A DNA stretch of 64,000 nt, from the NCBI RefSeq assembly GCF_014117325.1, contig NZ_CP059732.1:868001-932000 (forward strand), written 5' to 3'. Shown here one piece after another: positions 17,449 to 25,197 of this stretch. The translations under genes were made by a program, and so were the position numbers. This DNA is from Spirosoma foliorum (lineage in GTDB: Bacteria; Bacteroidota; Bacteroidia; Cytophagales; Spirosomataceae). A model generated the notes under the pieces. That model saw nothing but the letters and a program-made list of their open reading frames with translations. It ran no database searches and was not told the DNA's origin. The first letter of the stretch is position 1, and every line of letters begins with the position of its first letter.

Positions 17449-17925
17449 ATGAACGATAAATTAAAACAACTTAAGGCCGCTTGCCAATTGGCCGAAATGG
17501 AGCACAATGCCGATCCAGAGCATCCCGTAAAAAAAGGCAAATTCGAGAAAGCACAGGCCGATTTTGAGCAGGCGCTGGCCGAAGAAGAACCAGCGGAGGA
17601 GCCAGCAGCCGATGGCCAGGCAACCGTAAAAAGTGAACTGGATACATTGGTAGCTATCATTGACGAGCTGGATAGTAAAAATCAGGAGCTGGCTGGCAAA
17701 AACGAGGAGCAGTTTAATGAAATTACTTTACTCAAAGAGCAGCTTAATGAGAAAAGCCAAAAATTAGAGGAGGCTCAAAAATCGGCAGCTTCAGCAGAAA
17801 CCGCTTTAGAAAAAGCCCTCAAAACAGCGGCATCTCCCAAAGCAACCACGGCCAAGCCAGCAGCAAATAAACCAGCCGAAATTCCAGCGGCCACGACTCC
17901 CGCAGCCGACGAAAAAAAAAATTAG
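17449..17925 (+). CDS. Acidic Ala-rich coiled-coil phage protein
   Basis: 158 residues. An N-terminal helix (LKQLKAACQLAEMEHNADPE) leads to an acidic Glu/Ala/Pro linker (EEEPAEEPAADGQ). Then comes a coiled coil (about 65-120) and a low-complexity Ala/Pro/Lys tail (120-158). The organisation is like a flexible structural or scaffolding protein. It lies between capsid and terminase genes. No domain family was identified. Confidence 0.5.
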   Translation: MNDKLKQLKAACQLAEMEHNADPEHPVKKGKFEKAQADFEQALAEEEPAEEPAADGQATVKSELDTLVAIIDELDSKNQELAGKNEEQFNEITLLKEQLNEKSQKLEEAQKSAASAETALEKALKTAASPKATTAKPAANKPAEIPAATTPAADEKKN

Positions 17926-17978
17926 TAAACAACGGCCTGCCCGTTGATAACGGCAGCAACCCGATAAAAGAGCAGCTC

Positions 17979-18386
17979 ATGCTGGAGGCCGAAGCGCTCC
18001 ATCGTGAGGCTGCTCTTTTGTCTAATAAGCTGGCCGATTTTGCGGATAACGATGTGGAGTGCCGGAGGCCATTCGTGGATCAGATCCTGGCCATTCGTGA
18101 GCAGTGGAAAGATGTACGGTACGAAATCCAAACGGGCCAAAAACGGAGGGAAGAACCAACCCCCAAACCCACCACGGCCAGCCAGGGACTCCAGGCCGCT
18201 GAGATTAAGCTGGAGCTGCAAAAAACGCGGGTCAATATTTCCAAAAACGAGAAAAAGCTACGGGAACAACCCGACCACGCCAAAGCCAGTGTTTGGGCCA
18301 CGGAGCTGGCCAGGCTACTGGCCATCAAAGACGAGTATGAGGATCAACTACGACTACTGAGCTATGAAACCGCTAAAAGGGAATAA
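17979..18386 (+). CDS. Helical phage protein upstream of small terminase candidate
   Basis: 135 residues, almost wholly helical and charged, with many Arg, Glu and Lys. It overlaps the next gene by 23 bases, which suggests translational coupling, so the start and frame are credible. Position between head genes and terminase suggests a packaging or connector accessory. No named family was recognised. The ATG at 17979 is the first usable start after the preceding stop. Confidence 0.5.
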   Translation: MLEAEALHREAALLSNKLADFADNDVECRRPFVDQILAIREQWKDVRYEIQTGQKRREEPTPKPTTASQGLQAAEIKLELQKTRVNISKNEKKLREQPDHAKASVWATELARLLAIKDEYEDQLRLLSYETAKRE

Positions 18387-18909
18387 CAAGTATTTAGAAA
18401 AGGTACGGGATGAGATTACAGTTTACCAGCGCTATCTGCTGGAGGATGGCCATGTGCTTACACCGATCCAAGCCGAAACCTTTAAGCACATTAATGATAC
18501 CCGCGATTGGTTAAAGCAGGGCTTTAGTGATGGCCAGGTGTTGGCCATGATTAAAAAAACTACGTCGCTCCAGGATCGACGGGCCAGAGAGATCCTGACC
18601 ATGAGTTACGTGGTATTTGCCGAGCTCCGCAGCTCCAGAGATAAAGAGGGTGTAAAATATCTCTATTCGGAGATGTTCCGGGAAGCCGCTAAAAAGGCGC
18701 TGGAGGCCGATGATTTTTACAATTATTCGCTCCTGCTGAAAGAAGCGGCCAAAATCGACGGGGCTTACGATAACCAGAAAGTAGTGGATGCCGAAGCCTA
18801 CAAAAAGCCCTCGAAAGTCACCTTTAAAGTGCGTCAATTAACGATTAACAACAACACGAGCCAGGAGCCTAAACCAGTCGAAAATACCACCTATGAAATC
18901 GGAGAATGA
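18364..18909 (+). CDS. Terminase small subunit candidate
   Basis: 181 residues, directly upstream of and overlapping the large terminase by 17 bases. The N-terminal third has a helix-turn-helix-like arrangement (GFSDGQVLAMIKKTTSLQDRRAREIL), suited to recognising packaging DNA. The middle is helical, with oligomer-like repeats (EMFREAAKKALEADDFYNYSLLLKEAAKI), and the tail is flexible. Small terminases are poorly conserved, so this rests on position, size and the HTH look. Confidence 0.65.
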   Translation: MKPLKGNNKYLEKVRDEITVYQRYLLEDGHVLTPIQAETFKHINDTRDWLKQGFSDGQVLAMIKKTTSLQDRRAREILTMSYVVFAELRSSRDKEGVKYLYSEMFREAAKKALEADDFYNYSLLLKEAAKIDGAYDNQKVVDAEAYKKPSKVTFKVRQLTINNNTSQEPKPVENTTYEIGE

Positions 18910-20389
18910 AACGCTGGGCACTGACCATGTCGAAGTGGAAGTAAACGAAAAACAAGCCATTTTCCTGGAGGCTGTTTGTACCAATCGCTATAAAATGGCG
19001 GGGATGATTGGCGGGCGGGGCTCTGGCAAGTCCATTACGCTCTCCGATTTTCTGTTATTGGCATCGGATGAATTACCCAAAGCCAAATGTGGTTGGGGCG
19101 TTCCAACCATCAAAAAAGCCAAGAGTAAATTAACCTCCGGTTTAAAAGCGGGCTGGAAACGACACGGCATTACGGAGTATGATTTTAAAACGGGCAACGG
19201 GTTAATGGTAATGTGGCGGGAGCCACCTGCTCATTTTGACCGACCCCACGAATCGCCCGACATCTGGGAAAACTGCATTAGTTTCCCGAACGGCTTTGTC
19301 ATTGAATTTGAGAGCTTTAAAATGGCCGCTGCCGAAAACCGGGGATCTAACTATGATTTATACGTCATTGACGAAGGGTTGAATTTTAAAAAAGAGTGGC
19401 TCAAAGTAGTCGTACCGACCTTACGAGCTAATGAGGGCAAGTACGATTCGACGTTCCACCAGATGCTGGCCGTTTTTAGCTCCCCTCCCTGGGATATTGG
19501 GGGGCAATGGATGTACGAAATTGAGGAGCTGGCCAAGTCCGAGCCAGAAAAGTACTTTTTCCTGGAAGTTAAGACCCGTGATAATTTGGCGTTTCTACCA
19601 AAAGACTATTTAGAGACGCTCAAAAAAAGCCTGACAAAATTGGAGTATGAGGTGGAGGTGGAAGGCAAGCGGCTTTCCAAAATGCCCCATAATTTTTACC
19701 CGTCTTTCCAGCATCACATCCACGTAATCAAGGAGGAAAGTGATGAGCACGAAACCAGAGCGACATGGCAAGATGAGCTCCTCTACAATACCACCACTGG
19801 CCTGGAAATAAGCCTAGATTTTAACGCTCATTTTACCAGTTGCACCATCTGGCAGAGTGATATAGTGCAGGCCAGGCTGATAGATAACCTATACTGTAAG
19901 GAGCCAGCAGTGGATGCCAACGGGGTGGCCATGACAATGGCACAAACCCTGGCCACGCTAATAGCCACTGAATATGCAGACCATAAAAAAAAGGTGGCTG
20001 TTTTAACCGGCGATAGAAACGGGCGCAATAAATCGGCAGGCTCTACAAAAAGCATGTTTGAGCAGGTCGCTGAGATTTTGGAGCTCTCTGGATGGCACGT
20101 CTCTACAGCACCGCTCAACTACAACCCTCCCCATATAGAGAAGTTTAAAGACATAAACAACGTGTTCGCCGAGCGTAATGAGCAGCTCATTCGGGTACGC
20201 ATAGACGGGATCAGGTGTAAGGCTACGGTGATCAGTATGGACAACAGCCCACTCAATATCGACTACACTAAGAGTAAGGCAAGTGAGAGCAGCAACATAG
20301 ACCAGGAGCGAGCTACCCACTTAAGTGATACGGTTGACTATTATATATTTTGGAAATTGAAGGGGGGGGCGGATCAGATCCGAAATTGA
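18893..20389 (+). CDS. Terminase large subunit (packaging ATPase-nuclease)
   Basis: 498 residues. Walker A GGRGSGKS at about 40-47 and Walker B YVIDE with Asp160-Glu161. The C-terminal RNase H-fold nuclease shows LEISLDFNAHF with the first metal Asp (about 307), VAVLTGDRNGRNK with the second (about 363), and HLSDTVDYYIFW with the third (about 478). All motor and nuclease residues appear present, so packaging activity is likely intact. It packages phage DNA into the head through the portal, which is not in this window. It is the last plus-strand phage gene; hairpins and minus-strand cargo follow. Confidence 0.92.
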   Translation: MKSENETLGTDHVEVEVNEKQAIFLEAVCTNRYKMAGMIGGRGSGKSITLSDFLLLASDELPKAKCGWGVPTIKKAKSKLTSGLKAGWKRHGITEYDFKTGNGLMVMWREPPAHFDRPHESPDIWENCISFPNGFVIEFESFKMAAAENRGSNYDLYVIDEGLNFKKEWLKVVVPTLRANEGKYDSTFHQMLAVFSSPPWDIGGQWMYEIEELAKSEPEKYFFLEVKTRDNLAFLPKDYLETLKKSLTKLEYEVEVEGKRLSKMPHNFYPSFQHHIHVIKEESDEHETRATWQDELLYNTTTGLEISLDFNAHFTSCTIWQSDIVQARLIDNLYCKEPAVDANGVAMTMAQTLATLIATEYADHKKKVAVLTGDRNGRNKSAGSTKSMFEQVAEILELSGWHVSTAPLNYNPPHIEKFKDINNVFAERNEQLIRVRIDGIRCKATVISMDNSPLNIDYTKSKASESSNIDQERATHLSDTVDYYIFWKLKGGADQIRN

Positions 20390-20457
20390 TTTCGACGTGG
20401 AGTATTTCTAATACCAAACTTTCCAATAACCTGCTTTCAGATATTCGCGCTGTGAAA

Positions 20458-20475
20458 TTTTGGAAAGTTCCAAAA
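20458..20475. repeat. 8-bp arm palindrome downstream of terminase
   Basis: Arms ttttggaa and ttccaaaa around ag, 69 bases after the terminase stop. It could act as a weak transcription stop. Part of the 213-base gap 20390-20602, which otherwise shows no gene. Confidence 0.6.
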
Positions 20476-20531
20476 TGCTAAAGGGCGGGGTCAAGAAAGA
20501 AAAAAATGGCCAAAAGTGGGGGGTAATTTTA

Positions 20532-20560
20532 CGGAATGAACTCATTTTGAGTTCATTCCG
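20532..20560. repeat. Perfect 13-bp arm hairpin before the cargo module
   Basis: Arms cggaatgaactca (20532-20544) and tgagttcattccg (20548-20560) with a ttt loop. It lies between the terminase stop and the stop of the minus-strand sce7725-like gene. It lacks a long T-run, so it may stop convergent transcription or be a protein-binding site. Confidence 0.75.
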
Positions 20561-20602
20561 CATTTGTAGGGGTGCAATTATTTTAGATCGACTTTAATTC
20601 TA

Positions 20603-21532
20603 CTATATCAAGTTCATAATGAACTCAATATGGTGTTTCATCGATGCTTTTTTTACTTGTCCTAGACCAGGGTAGTGGCCTCTGATATGCAGATCCTCAA
20701 ATTCTTGAATTCCTAGAGTCTGAGCAGCCATTCCGTTGTGATTAACAAAACTTATCAAATTACTTAATGCTTCACTAAATTTTCCCGCAGTATCTGCACG
20801 TGATTTTGATGTTGCATCAGACAAAAAATGTCCTACATAAACATCGCCATCGAGATAGGTCAAATGTATTGCGACTACAAAGGGCGACATACCTCCTTCT
20901 TTGAATTCATCGCCTATAGTCAGAAAGTCTCCAAATCCCTGAAATCCTAAACTACTATAAGTAGTATGGATGTCACAAAATAAGTCACTGTCTTCATATG
21001 TGGCGTTGCTAGCAGATTTTACAAAACCATCTTTTAACAGAATTCTTTGATATGAGATAAACTTATTTTGATAAGCAGTACTAGTCCTATTGTCAATGAA
21101 TACTTGGTATTCAATATTTTTATACCCGGATAATAGACTTAGCAAGCCAATTGTGTCACTGTAAATTGCCTTATGGATAATTACTTTTGGATGATCTGGA
21201 TATGTCCGTAAAAAATAGTCTATCTGTGCTAAAGATGTATTAGCCGTAATAATAATTCCAAGATAATAACTAGTAGATCCGCTCAATGAGCCATTAATTA
21301 GTTTATTCTCTATAACAGCTTGGCCACTTGCACCTTGCAGATCTCCAACCGTTGGATTTACTATTAAAACGAATGGAACCTTGTTTCTTGCGAGTGATCT
21401 AAAAGCATTATAATTCTGAGCTTTAACGGGCTCAATAATTGGGAGAACTTTCAGAGTACCAGATAGAACACTGGACAATTGATTCAAAGCCAAAAGTTCG
21501 TTTTGGCGACCACGTAGATAAGGAAAGTACAT
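20603..21532 (-). CDS. sce7725 / Beta-protein (PF14350-type) family protein
   Basis: 309 residues with the family's opening YFPYLRGRQNELLAL (about 2-16). The rest is a beta/alpha pattern with VLPIIEP, FVLIVNP, SYYLGIIITA, PKVIIHKA and EYQVFIDNR spaced like strands of a TIM-barrel-like fold. Family knowledge: such proteins recur in phages and mobile elements, commonly next to an sce7726 gene, and their function is unknown. Here it is the second gene of a minus-strand pair with a 3-base gap, so the two are co-transcribed. It is AT-rich compared with the phage late genes. It lies in the cargo slot between packaging genes and integrase, where prophages often keep defence genes. Role in defence is inference. 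Confidence 0.75.
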   Translation of the reverse strand: MYFPYLRGRQNELLALNQLSSVLSGTLKVLPIIEPVKAQNYNAFRSLARNKVPFVLIVNPTVGDLQGASGQAVIENKLINGSLSGSTSYYLGIIITANTSLAQIDYFLRTYPDHPKVIIHKAIYSDTIGLLSLLSGYKNIEYQVFIDNRTSTAYQNKFISYQRILLKDGFVKSASNATYEDSDLFCDIHTTYSSLGFQGFGDFLTIGDEFKEGGMSPFVVAIHLTYLDGDVYVGHFLSDATSKSRADTAGKFSEALSNLISFVNHNGMAAQTLGIQEFEDLHIRGHYPGLGQVKKASMKHHIEFIMNLI

Positions 21533-21535
21533 TTA

Positions 21536-22408
21536 TTATAATGGTTTGGATTGTAAATGATGCGTTAGGTTAGAGCAATCATTCTTAGAAAGATTTCTTT
21601 CCAAAAATAACATTTTCAAGCTGTAGCTAACACTTTCAATAAATTGTATTTGGTGCTTGAGGAGTGCTCTACTCCTAAGAACTTCTACAAAACAATCATG
21701 AACCTCATATCTACTTAATTCCTTAAAAAGCTTTAAACATTCACCGAATATTTTGGTGTTTGGAACTTGGGGTATGTACCCGTATTTTCCCTTTATAAGC
21801 CTTAAATACTCATCTTTTCGAAGTGCGAAAAATATATTATCAGTAATAAAATCTTCTTTATTTGAAATAGGCTCTCTTTCTAGGTCAATTTTATTGTTAG
21901 AATTTAAAACTTGTATGCCAATTTTCTCATCAACAATCTTTTTTATTTTAGCTACGTTTTGCTCACAGGTTACTACATAAACCTTATCGAACATTGATTG
22001 ATATGACTTAAGTTGACTAGGTAAACGATCTAGTGTATCTAATTCTGTTTTTATTTCATAAGCAGTTGTTGTACCGTTTACAATTAGAACGTCTAGCAAA
22101 CTTTGTTCAGCTATAAACTCAGTAAATAGCTTTGCATCATATAAACTATGATTAGCTAATAATAGCTCATTAGCAACTGCATTCTTATAAACATACTCTG
22201 ATCTATAGAATATGGATAAGTGTTGATATATTTCGGCTAGTATTACTTCAAGGGTACAATCTGTAGAGAAGTAATCTAATAATTTTGATACTTTGAGTAA
22301 TTCATATAACCTATCACTAAAAGAATTATTTAGATAGCTCTTTACGAAGGATGAGCTGTAAAGAGTAGAAAGATGATAGTTATAACGAGAGTCAACAGTT
22401 AAACTCAT
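21536..22408 (-). CDS. sce7726-family protein with PD-(D/E)xK-like nuclease motif
   Basis: 290 residues. The first half is helical; the centre reads SLLDVLIVNG then TAYEIKTELDTLDRLPSQ. Asp106 and Glu118-x-Lys120 give the D...ExK signature of a restriction-endonuclease-fold nuclease, and the following DTLDRLxxQ is characteristic of sce7726 proteins. The C-terminal 120 residues are helical without a known domain. It is translated first in the pair with the Beta-like protein. Its transcript has no detectable own terminator against the integrase behind it. The likely biochemical role is nucleic-acid cleavage; target unknown. Confidence 0.78.
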   Translation of the reverse strand: MSLTVDSRYNYHLSTLYSSSFVKSYLNNSFSDRLYELLKVSKLLDYFSTDCTLEVILAEIYQHLSIFYRSEYVYKNAVANELLLANHSLYDAKLFTEFIAEQSLLDVLIVNGTTTAYEIKTELDTLDRLPSQLKSYQSMFDKVYVVTCEQNVAKIKKIVDEKIGIQVLNSNNKIDLEREPISNKEDFITDNIFFALRKDEYLRLIKGKYGYIPQVPNTKIFGECLKLFKELSRYEVHDCFVEVLRSRALLKHQIQFIESVSYSLKMLFLERNLSKNDCSNLTHHLQSKPL

Positions 22409-22602
22409 AATGTTGTAACTAACTGAAAAATTGAAAAAATACTGGCATTTAGTATAATAGTACTAATTATAGCTGCATTATAATACCTTAAGCGCGAAAT
22501 AATTACAATTACACGGTATAAACAATTTTAAAAGGCAATAAGGTTATTAGGCTACTATAATACAAGGGAAATATTTTTAGTATGTGTCTTGTATGGTATT
22601 AC

Positions 22603-22654
22603 AGCACATAAATAGTAAACGACTAATTACTAAGTCGTTTACTATTTATGTGCT
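22603..22654. terminator. Perfect 22-bp arm hairpin between cargo pair and integrase
   Basis: Arms 22603-22624 and 22633-22654, loop of 8 bases, followed on the plus strand by T5. It separates the promoter side of the sce7726 gene from the integrase stop, so it can stop integrase read-through. Other sequence in 22409-22703 is AT-rich and likely contains the promoter of the sce7726 pair. Confidence 0.7.
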
Positions 22655-22703
22655 TTTTACTTTGTATCGGTAGGGTACAGATTTAAATAAAGTACTATGT
22701 GAG

Positions 22704-23879
22704 TTACTTATAAACTACTTCCCTGGCCACCCGTTCCTCATTAGCCTTGCCATAATAGCGAACATGCTTAGTGCTGCTATGGCCCAACATAGCCGCCACC
22801 GACTCCTCAGAAACACCCAATTCGTTTAGCATGACATTGGTAAACGTCTTTCGGGCGATCTTCACCGTAAGATTTAGTTTGATTCCTGCCATATGCTGGA
22901 TCTGTTTGAGCCAATCATTGTATCCAGAGTTCGAGATCTTGGGTAAGAGCTCCACACTACCATATTTTTCTATCAGTGCCAGCGCTTCATCTGATAGCGG
23001 AACGATCTGGACAGACTCACCAGCAAAGAACTCCGATTCAGCATATTTACCACGTGGCTTAAACAACCATTTGCGGCCATCTATGCCTGTTCGTATTTCG
23101 TCGGAGGTAAGAGTTTGGGCATCCTCATAATGGAGACCGCTGTAAACGGAAAATAAGAACAGATCCACAATTCTACGGAGTTCTGGCCTCCAGTCAAATC
23201 TATCCAGGTGGATGAGCTGGGCGCGAGTTAAATGGTCGGTGTTTACTTTCTCCTTTTTCTTGAGAACAAACGCGGCTAGCTTGTCAATTTTAAGGATTTC
23301 ACTCCTAACAGCACTCTCTGTGATGTTCTTTAAAACCTGTGTATGCCTAACGATGTAATTGTTATCCAGGCCTCGAACTCTAGCCCAACGCACAAACTCA
23401 TCTGCACACCCTAACGTAAAGCGTTCAGCCTGCAAATTTGTCCACTTCTGTTCCTCCAGAAATAGTCTGATATTTTCAATACGGGTGTTGTAGTTTCGGC
23501 GGGTGCCTTCATTGGAATAGGTTGCCAGTACGTGTTTCTCAAAAAGATCTACTAATTGAGAAAAGGTGTAAGTGATCTGGTGTTTTTTCGTGAAAATATC
23601 GACCAGGTGCTGGGCAGAAATGAACTCCTCATTAATCTGGAAGTGGAGATGGAGTTTTGTTAAATCGGAGTGGATCTGTTTAAGTGTGTTATTGTCGTCA
23701 CGGGCGCGAAGGCTACCACCTTTAATTAACTGTTTTTCTGCATCCCAGCTTTCGGGCATCACTTGGATAAAAGTAGAAAAGTCATTTGCTGTAATTCCGT
23801 CAATTCTTACACGACAATAAATAACGGCTTTAGCTGATGGGTTACGTTTGTTTAAGCGGATCTTAAACAGGATTCTCAT
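22704..23879 (-). CDS. Tyrosine recombinase (phage integrase) of Bacteroidetes type
   Basis: 391 residues with three parts: an arm-binding N-terminus (about 1-90), a SAM-like core-binding domain (about 100-205) and the catalytic domain (about 215-385). Catalytic set: Arg-I position is His250 (VYSGLHYEDAQ), Lys in KPRGKYAESEF, Arg343 in KIARKTF where the first box residue is Lys340 instead of His, His367 in LGHSST, and nucleophile Tyr376 (VRYYGK). The Arg-I substitution is known in Bacteroidetes integrases. The gene lies next to tRNA-Arg and would integrate and excise the element. A 10-bp inverted repeat lies just upstream of its start. Confidence 0.93.
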   Translation of the reverse strand: MRILFKIRLNKRNPSAKAVIYCRVRIDGITANDFSTFIQVMPESWDAEKQLIKGGSLRARDDNNTLKQIHSDLTKLHLHFQINEEFISAQHLVDIFTKKHQITYTFSQLVDLFEKHVLATYSNEGTRRNYNTRIENIRLFLEEQKWTNLQAERFTLGCADEFVRWARVRGLDNNYIVRHTQVLKNITESAVRSEILKIDKLAAFVLKKKEKVNTDHLTRAQLIHLDRFDWRPELRRIVDLFLFSVYSGLHYEDAQTLTSDEIRTGIDGRKWLFKPRGKYAESEFFAGESVQIVPLSDEALALIEKYGSVELLPKISNSGYNDWLKQIQHMAGIKLNLTVKIARKTFTNVMLNELGVSEESVAAMLGHSSTKHVRYYGKANEERVAREVVYK

Positions 23880-23896
23880 TTTTTACGGAACATAAT

Positions 23897-23956
23897 GTTA
23901 CTAACAGTTACAAAACAAAATGCCATATCACACAAGAATGTTACCATGTTAGTAAC
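23897..23956. promoter_or_regulatory. Inverted repeat upstream of integrase, candidate operator or arm site
   Basis: Gttactaaca (23897-23906) and tgttagtaac (23947-23956) form a 10-bp inverted repeat with 40 bases between. Extra gttac words occur at 23907 and 23940. It is 17 bases upstream of the integrase ATG. Confidence 0.45.
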
Positions 23957-24093
23957 TAAATGGATGATTAAAGTCATGTTGACTTTGCCGTCAGTATAAC
24001 AGTTGTCTTAATTAGGATTTAATCCTTTCTTAAGTTTCTATTAATCAATGTTATACTATTTCTAAAATAATTTAGACTTATTGGCCCTAAAAA

Positions 24094-24136
24094 TGTGTAC
24101 CCACGGATTTTAGAGGTGTACCCGGAAAAGTACCCA
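24094..24136. promoter_or_regulatory. Three gtaccc repeats between integrase and tRNA, candidate integrase arm sites
   Basis: Tgtgtaccca (24094-24103), ggtgtaccc (24115-24123) and agtaccca (24129-24136) share gtaccc at spacings of 20 and 14 bases. Arrays of short direct repeats beside the att core are typical of tyrosine-recombinase arm sites. The rest of 23880-24228 is AT-rich and shows no gene. Confidence 0.4.
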
Positions 24137-24179
24137 TTTGTATCATTTTGAGCAGTAGAGAGATAGGGGGTAATAACGC

Positions 24180-24205
24180 AAAAACCCGCTTTAAAGCGGG
24201 TTTTT
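24180..24205. terminator. Intrinsic terminator downstream of tRNA-Arg
   Basis: Arms acccgct and agcgggt extended by A/T tracts (aaaacccgct ttaa agcgggtttt). It lies 24 bases beyond the 3' end of the minus-strand tRNA and ends its transcript; the A and T runs make it work in both directions. Confidence 0.85.
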
Positions 24206-24228
24206 GACCTAATAGAGAAGTATTCAAG

Positions 24229-24302
24229 TGCACTCGTAGGGATTCGAACCCCAAACCTCCTGATCCGTAGTCAGGTGCTCTATCCAATTGAGCTACGAAT
24301 GC
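24229..24302 (-). tRNA. tRNA-Arg (anticodon ACG)
   Basis: The 74-base minus-strand sequence folds into a full cloverleaf: acceptor GCATTCG with CGAGTGC, D arm GCTC/GAGC, anticodon stem CCTGA/TCAGG with loop CTACGGA (anticodon ACG), T arm with loop TTCGAAT, discriminator A. CCA is not encoded. ACG in a bacterial tRNA-Arg is usually modified to ICG by TadA. Its 3' end faces the integrase and is the probable attB. Confidence 0.95.
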
Positions 24303-24368
24303 ATTGCTGTGAAGCATTTCCCGTTGATTGGGAGTGCAAAAGTAGAGAGAAAAAAATTAGTTGTCAAT

Positions 24369-25166
24369 CTATTTTCCTGAAAAATTTGCTTTACGCTTCA
24401 TCAAAAAGGCACTAATACCCTCCATCGCATCAGCCGAACGACCCAGTTGATCCTGACTATCAGCCTCCTGGTCGAGTTGGTGGTCAAGGTCGGAATATAA
24501 GGATTGATTCAAAACTTTTTTCATAGCACCAATGGCGAGGGTAGGGGCAACGGCATAATAAGCTACGATTTCATCAACAGCAGCATCCAAACCCGCAGCC
24601 GGAACTGAACGGCCAACCAGCCCTAATCGGGCCGCTTCCGGGCCATACACCCGCCGACCAGTGCTACAAAGCTCGAACGCTCGTTGTGGGCCAATAAGAC
24701 GAGGGAGGAAAAATGTTGACCCCGCATCTGGCATCAAACCAATGTTAACAAATATCTGGCTAAAATACGCGTCGTCGGCACAAATGATCACGTCGCAAGC
24801 CAGAGCCAGTGAACAGCCTGCTCCGGCTGCTACGCCATTGACACGGGCGATTACAGGTTTCGGCAGGTTTCGAATGGCGCGAATCATAGGGTGATAGGTA
24901 CTCCGTAGAGAGTCGCCAAGGGCAAGCTGACCACCCGATGATGCAGCCTGAGTAACGCCTTCTTTAAGATCGGCACCCGATGAAAATGCTTTATCTCCTG
25001 CACCTGTAATTACGACAACCCGCACCTGTTCGTCAACCCCGGCGGCTTCAATGGCTGCCGTGATATCACGAATCAACCCCGGACTAAGGGCATTGTAGAC
25101 TTGTGGACGATTGAGCGTAATTCGGCAAATCGAATCAGACAACTCGTAAAGAAGGTTTTCGTACAT
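24369..25166 (-). CDS. Enoyl-CoA hydratase/isomerase family protein (PaaG-like)
   Basis: 265 residues, the usual length for crotonase enzymes. Oxyanion-hole segments AFSSGADLKEG (about 59-69) and AGAGCSLALACDVI (about 111-124) are clear. GLMPDAGSTFFLPRLIGPQRA (about 143-163) has Asp at the PaaG-type catalytic position instead of the Glu of classical hydratases. Such enzymes act on acyl-CoA thioesters in fatty-acid, phenylacetate or polyhydroxyalkanoate metabolism; the substrate cannot be told. First gene right of the prophage and 67 bases beyond the tRNA 5' end. Transcribed in the direction of the tRNA. Confidence 0.88.
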   Translation of the reverse strand: MYENLLYELSDSICRITLNRPQVYNALSPGLIRDITAAIEAAGVDEQVRVVVITGAGDKAFSSGADLKEGVTQAASSGGQLALGDSLRSTYHPMIRAIRNLPKPVIARVNGVAAGAGCSLALACDVIICADDAYFSQIFVNIGLMPDAGSTFFLPRLIGPQRAFELCSTGRRVYGPEAARLGLVGRSVPAAGLDAAVDEIVAYYAVAPTLAIGAMKKVLNQSLYSDLDHQLDQEADSQDQLGRSADAMEGISAFLMKRKANFSGK

Positions 25167-25197
25167 GGTTTTAGGATTTACTAGGTTAACCGATTTT

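Larger units (their letters stand above)
1..24228. mobile_element. Right part of an integrated tailed-phage genome (prophage)
   Basis: Seen in sequence: tail, tape measure, tail fibre, head protease, capsid and terminase genes all read on the plus strand. A tyrosine recombinase lies at 22704-23879 and a tRNA-Arg gene starts 350 bases beyond it. The 3' end of the tRNA faces the integrase, as expected when a phage integrates into a tRNA 3' end. The left end and left attachment site are not in the window, and no second tRNA 3'-end copy was found, so the element extends beyond position 1. Portal, lysis, repressor and replication genes are absent here and are presumably further left. The late genes look intact, with tight spacing and ATG/stop overlaps, so the element may still be functional. 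AT-richer, mostly minus-strand cargo genes interrupt the late region. Confidence 0.9.

Noticed and set aside
24087-24317. 76-codon minus-strand ORF
   Set aside because: It reads through tRNA-Arg (VAQLDRAPDYGSGGLGFES), a typical false ORF over a tRNA.
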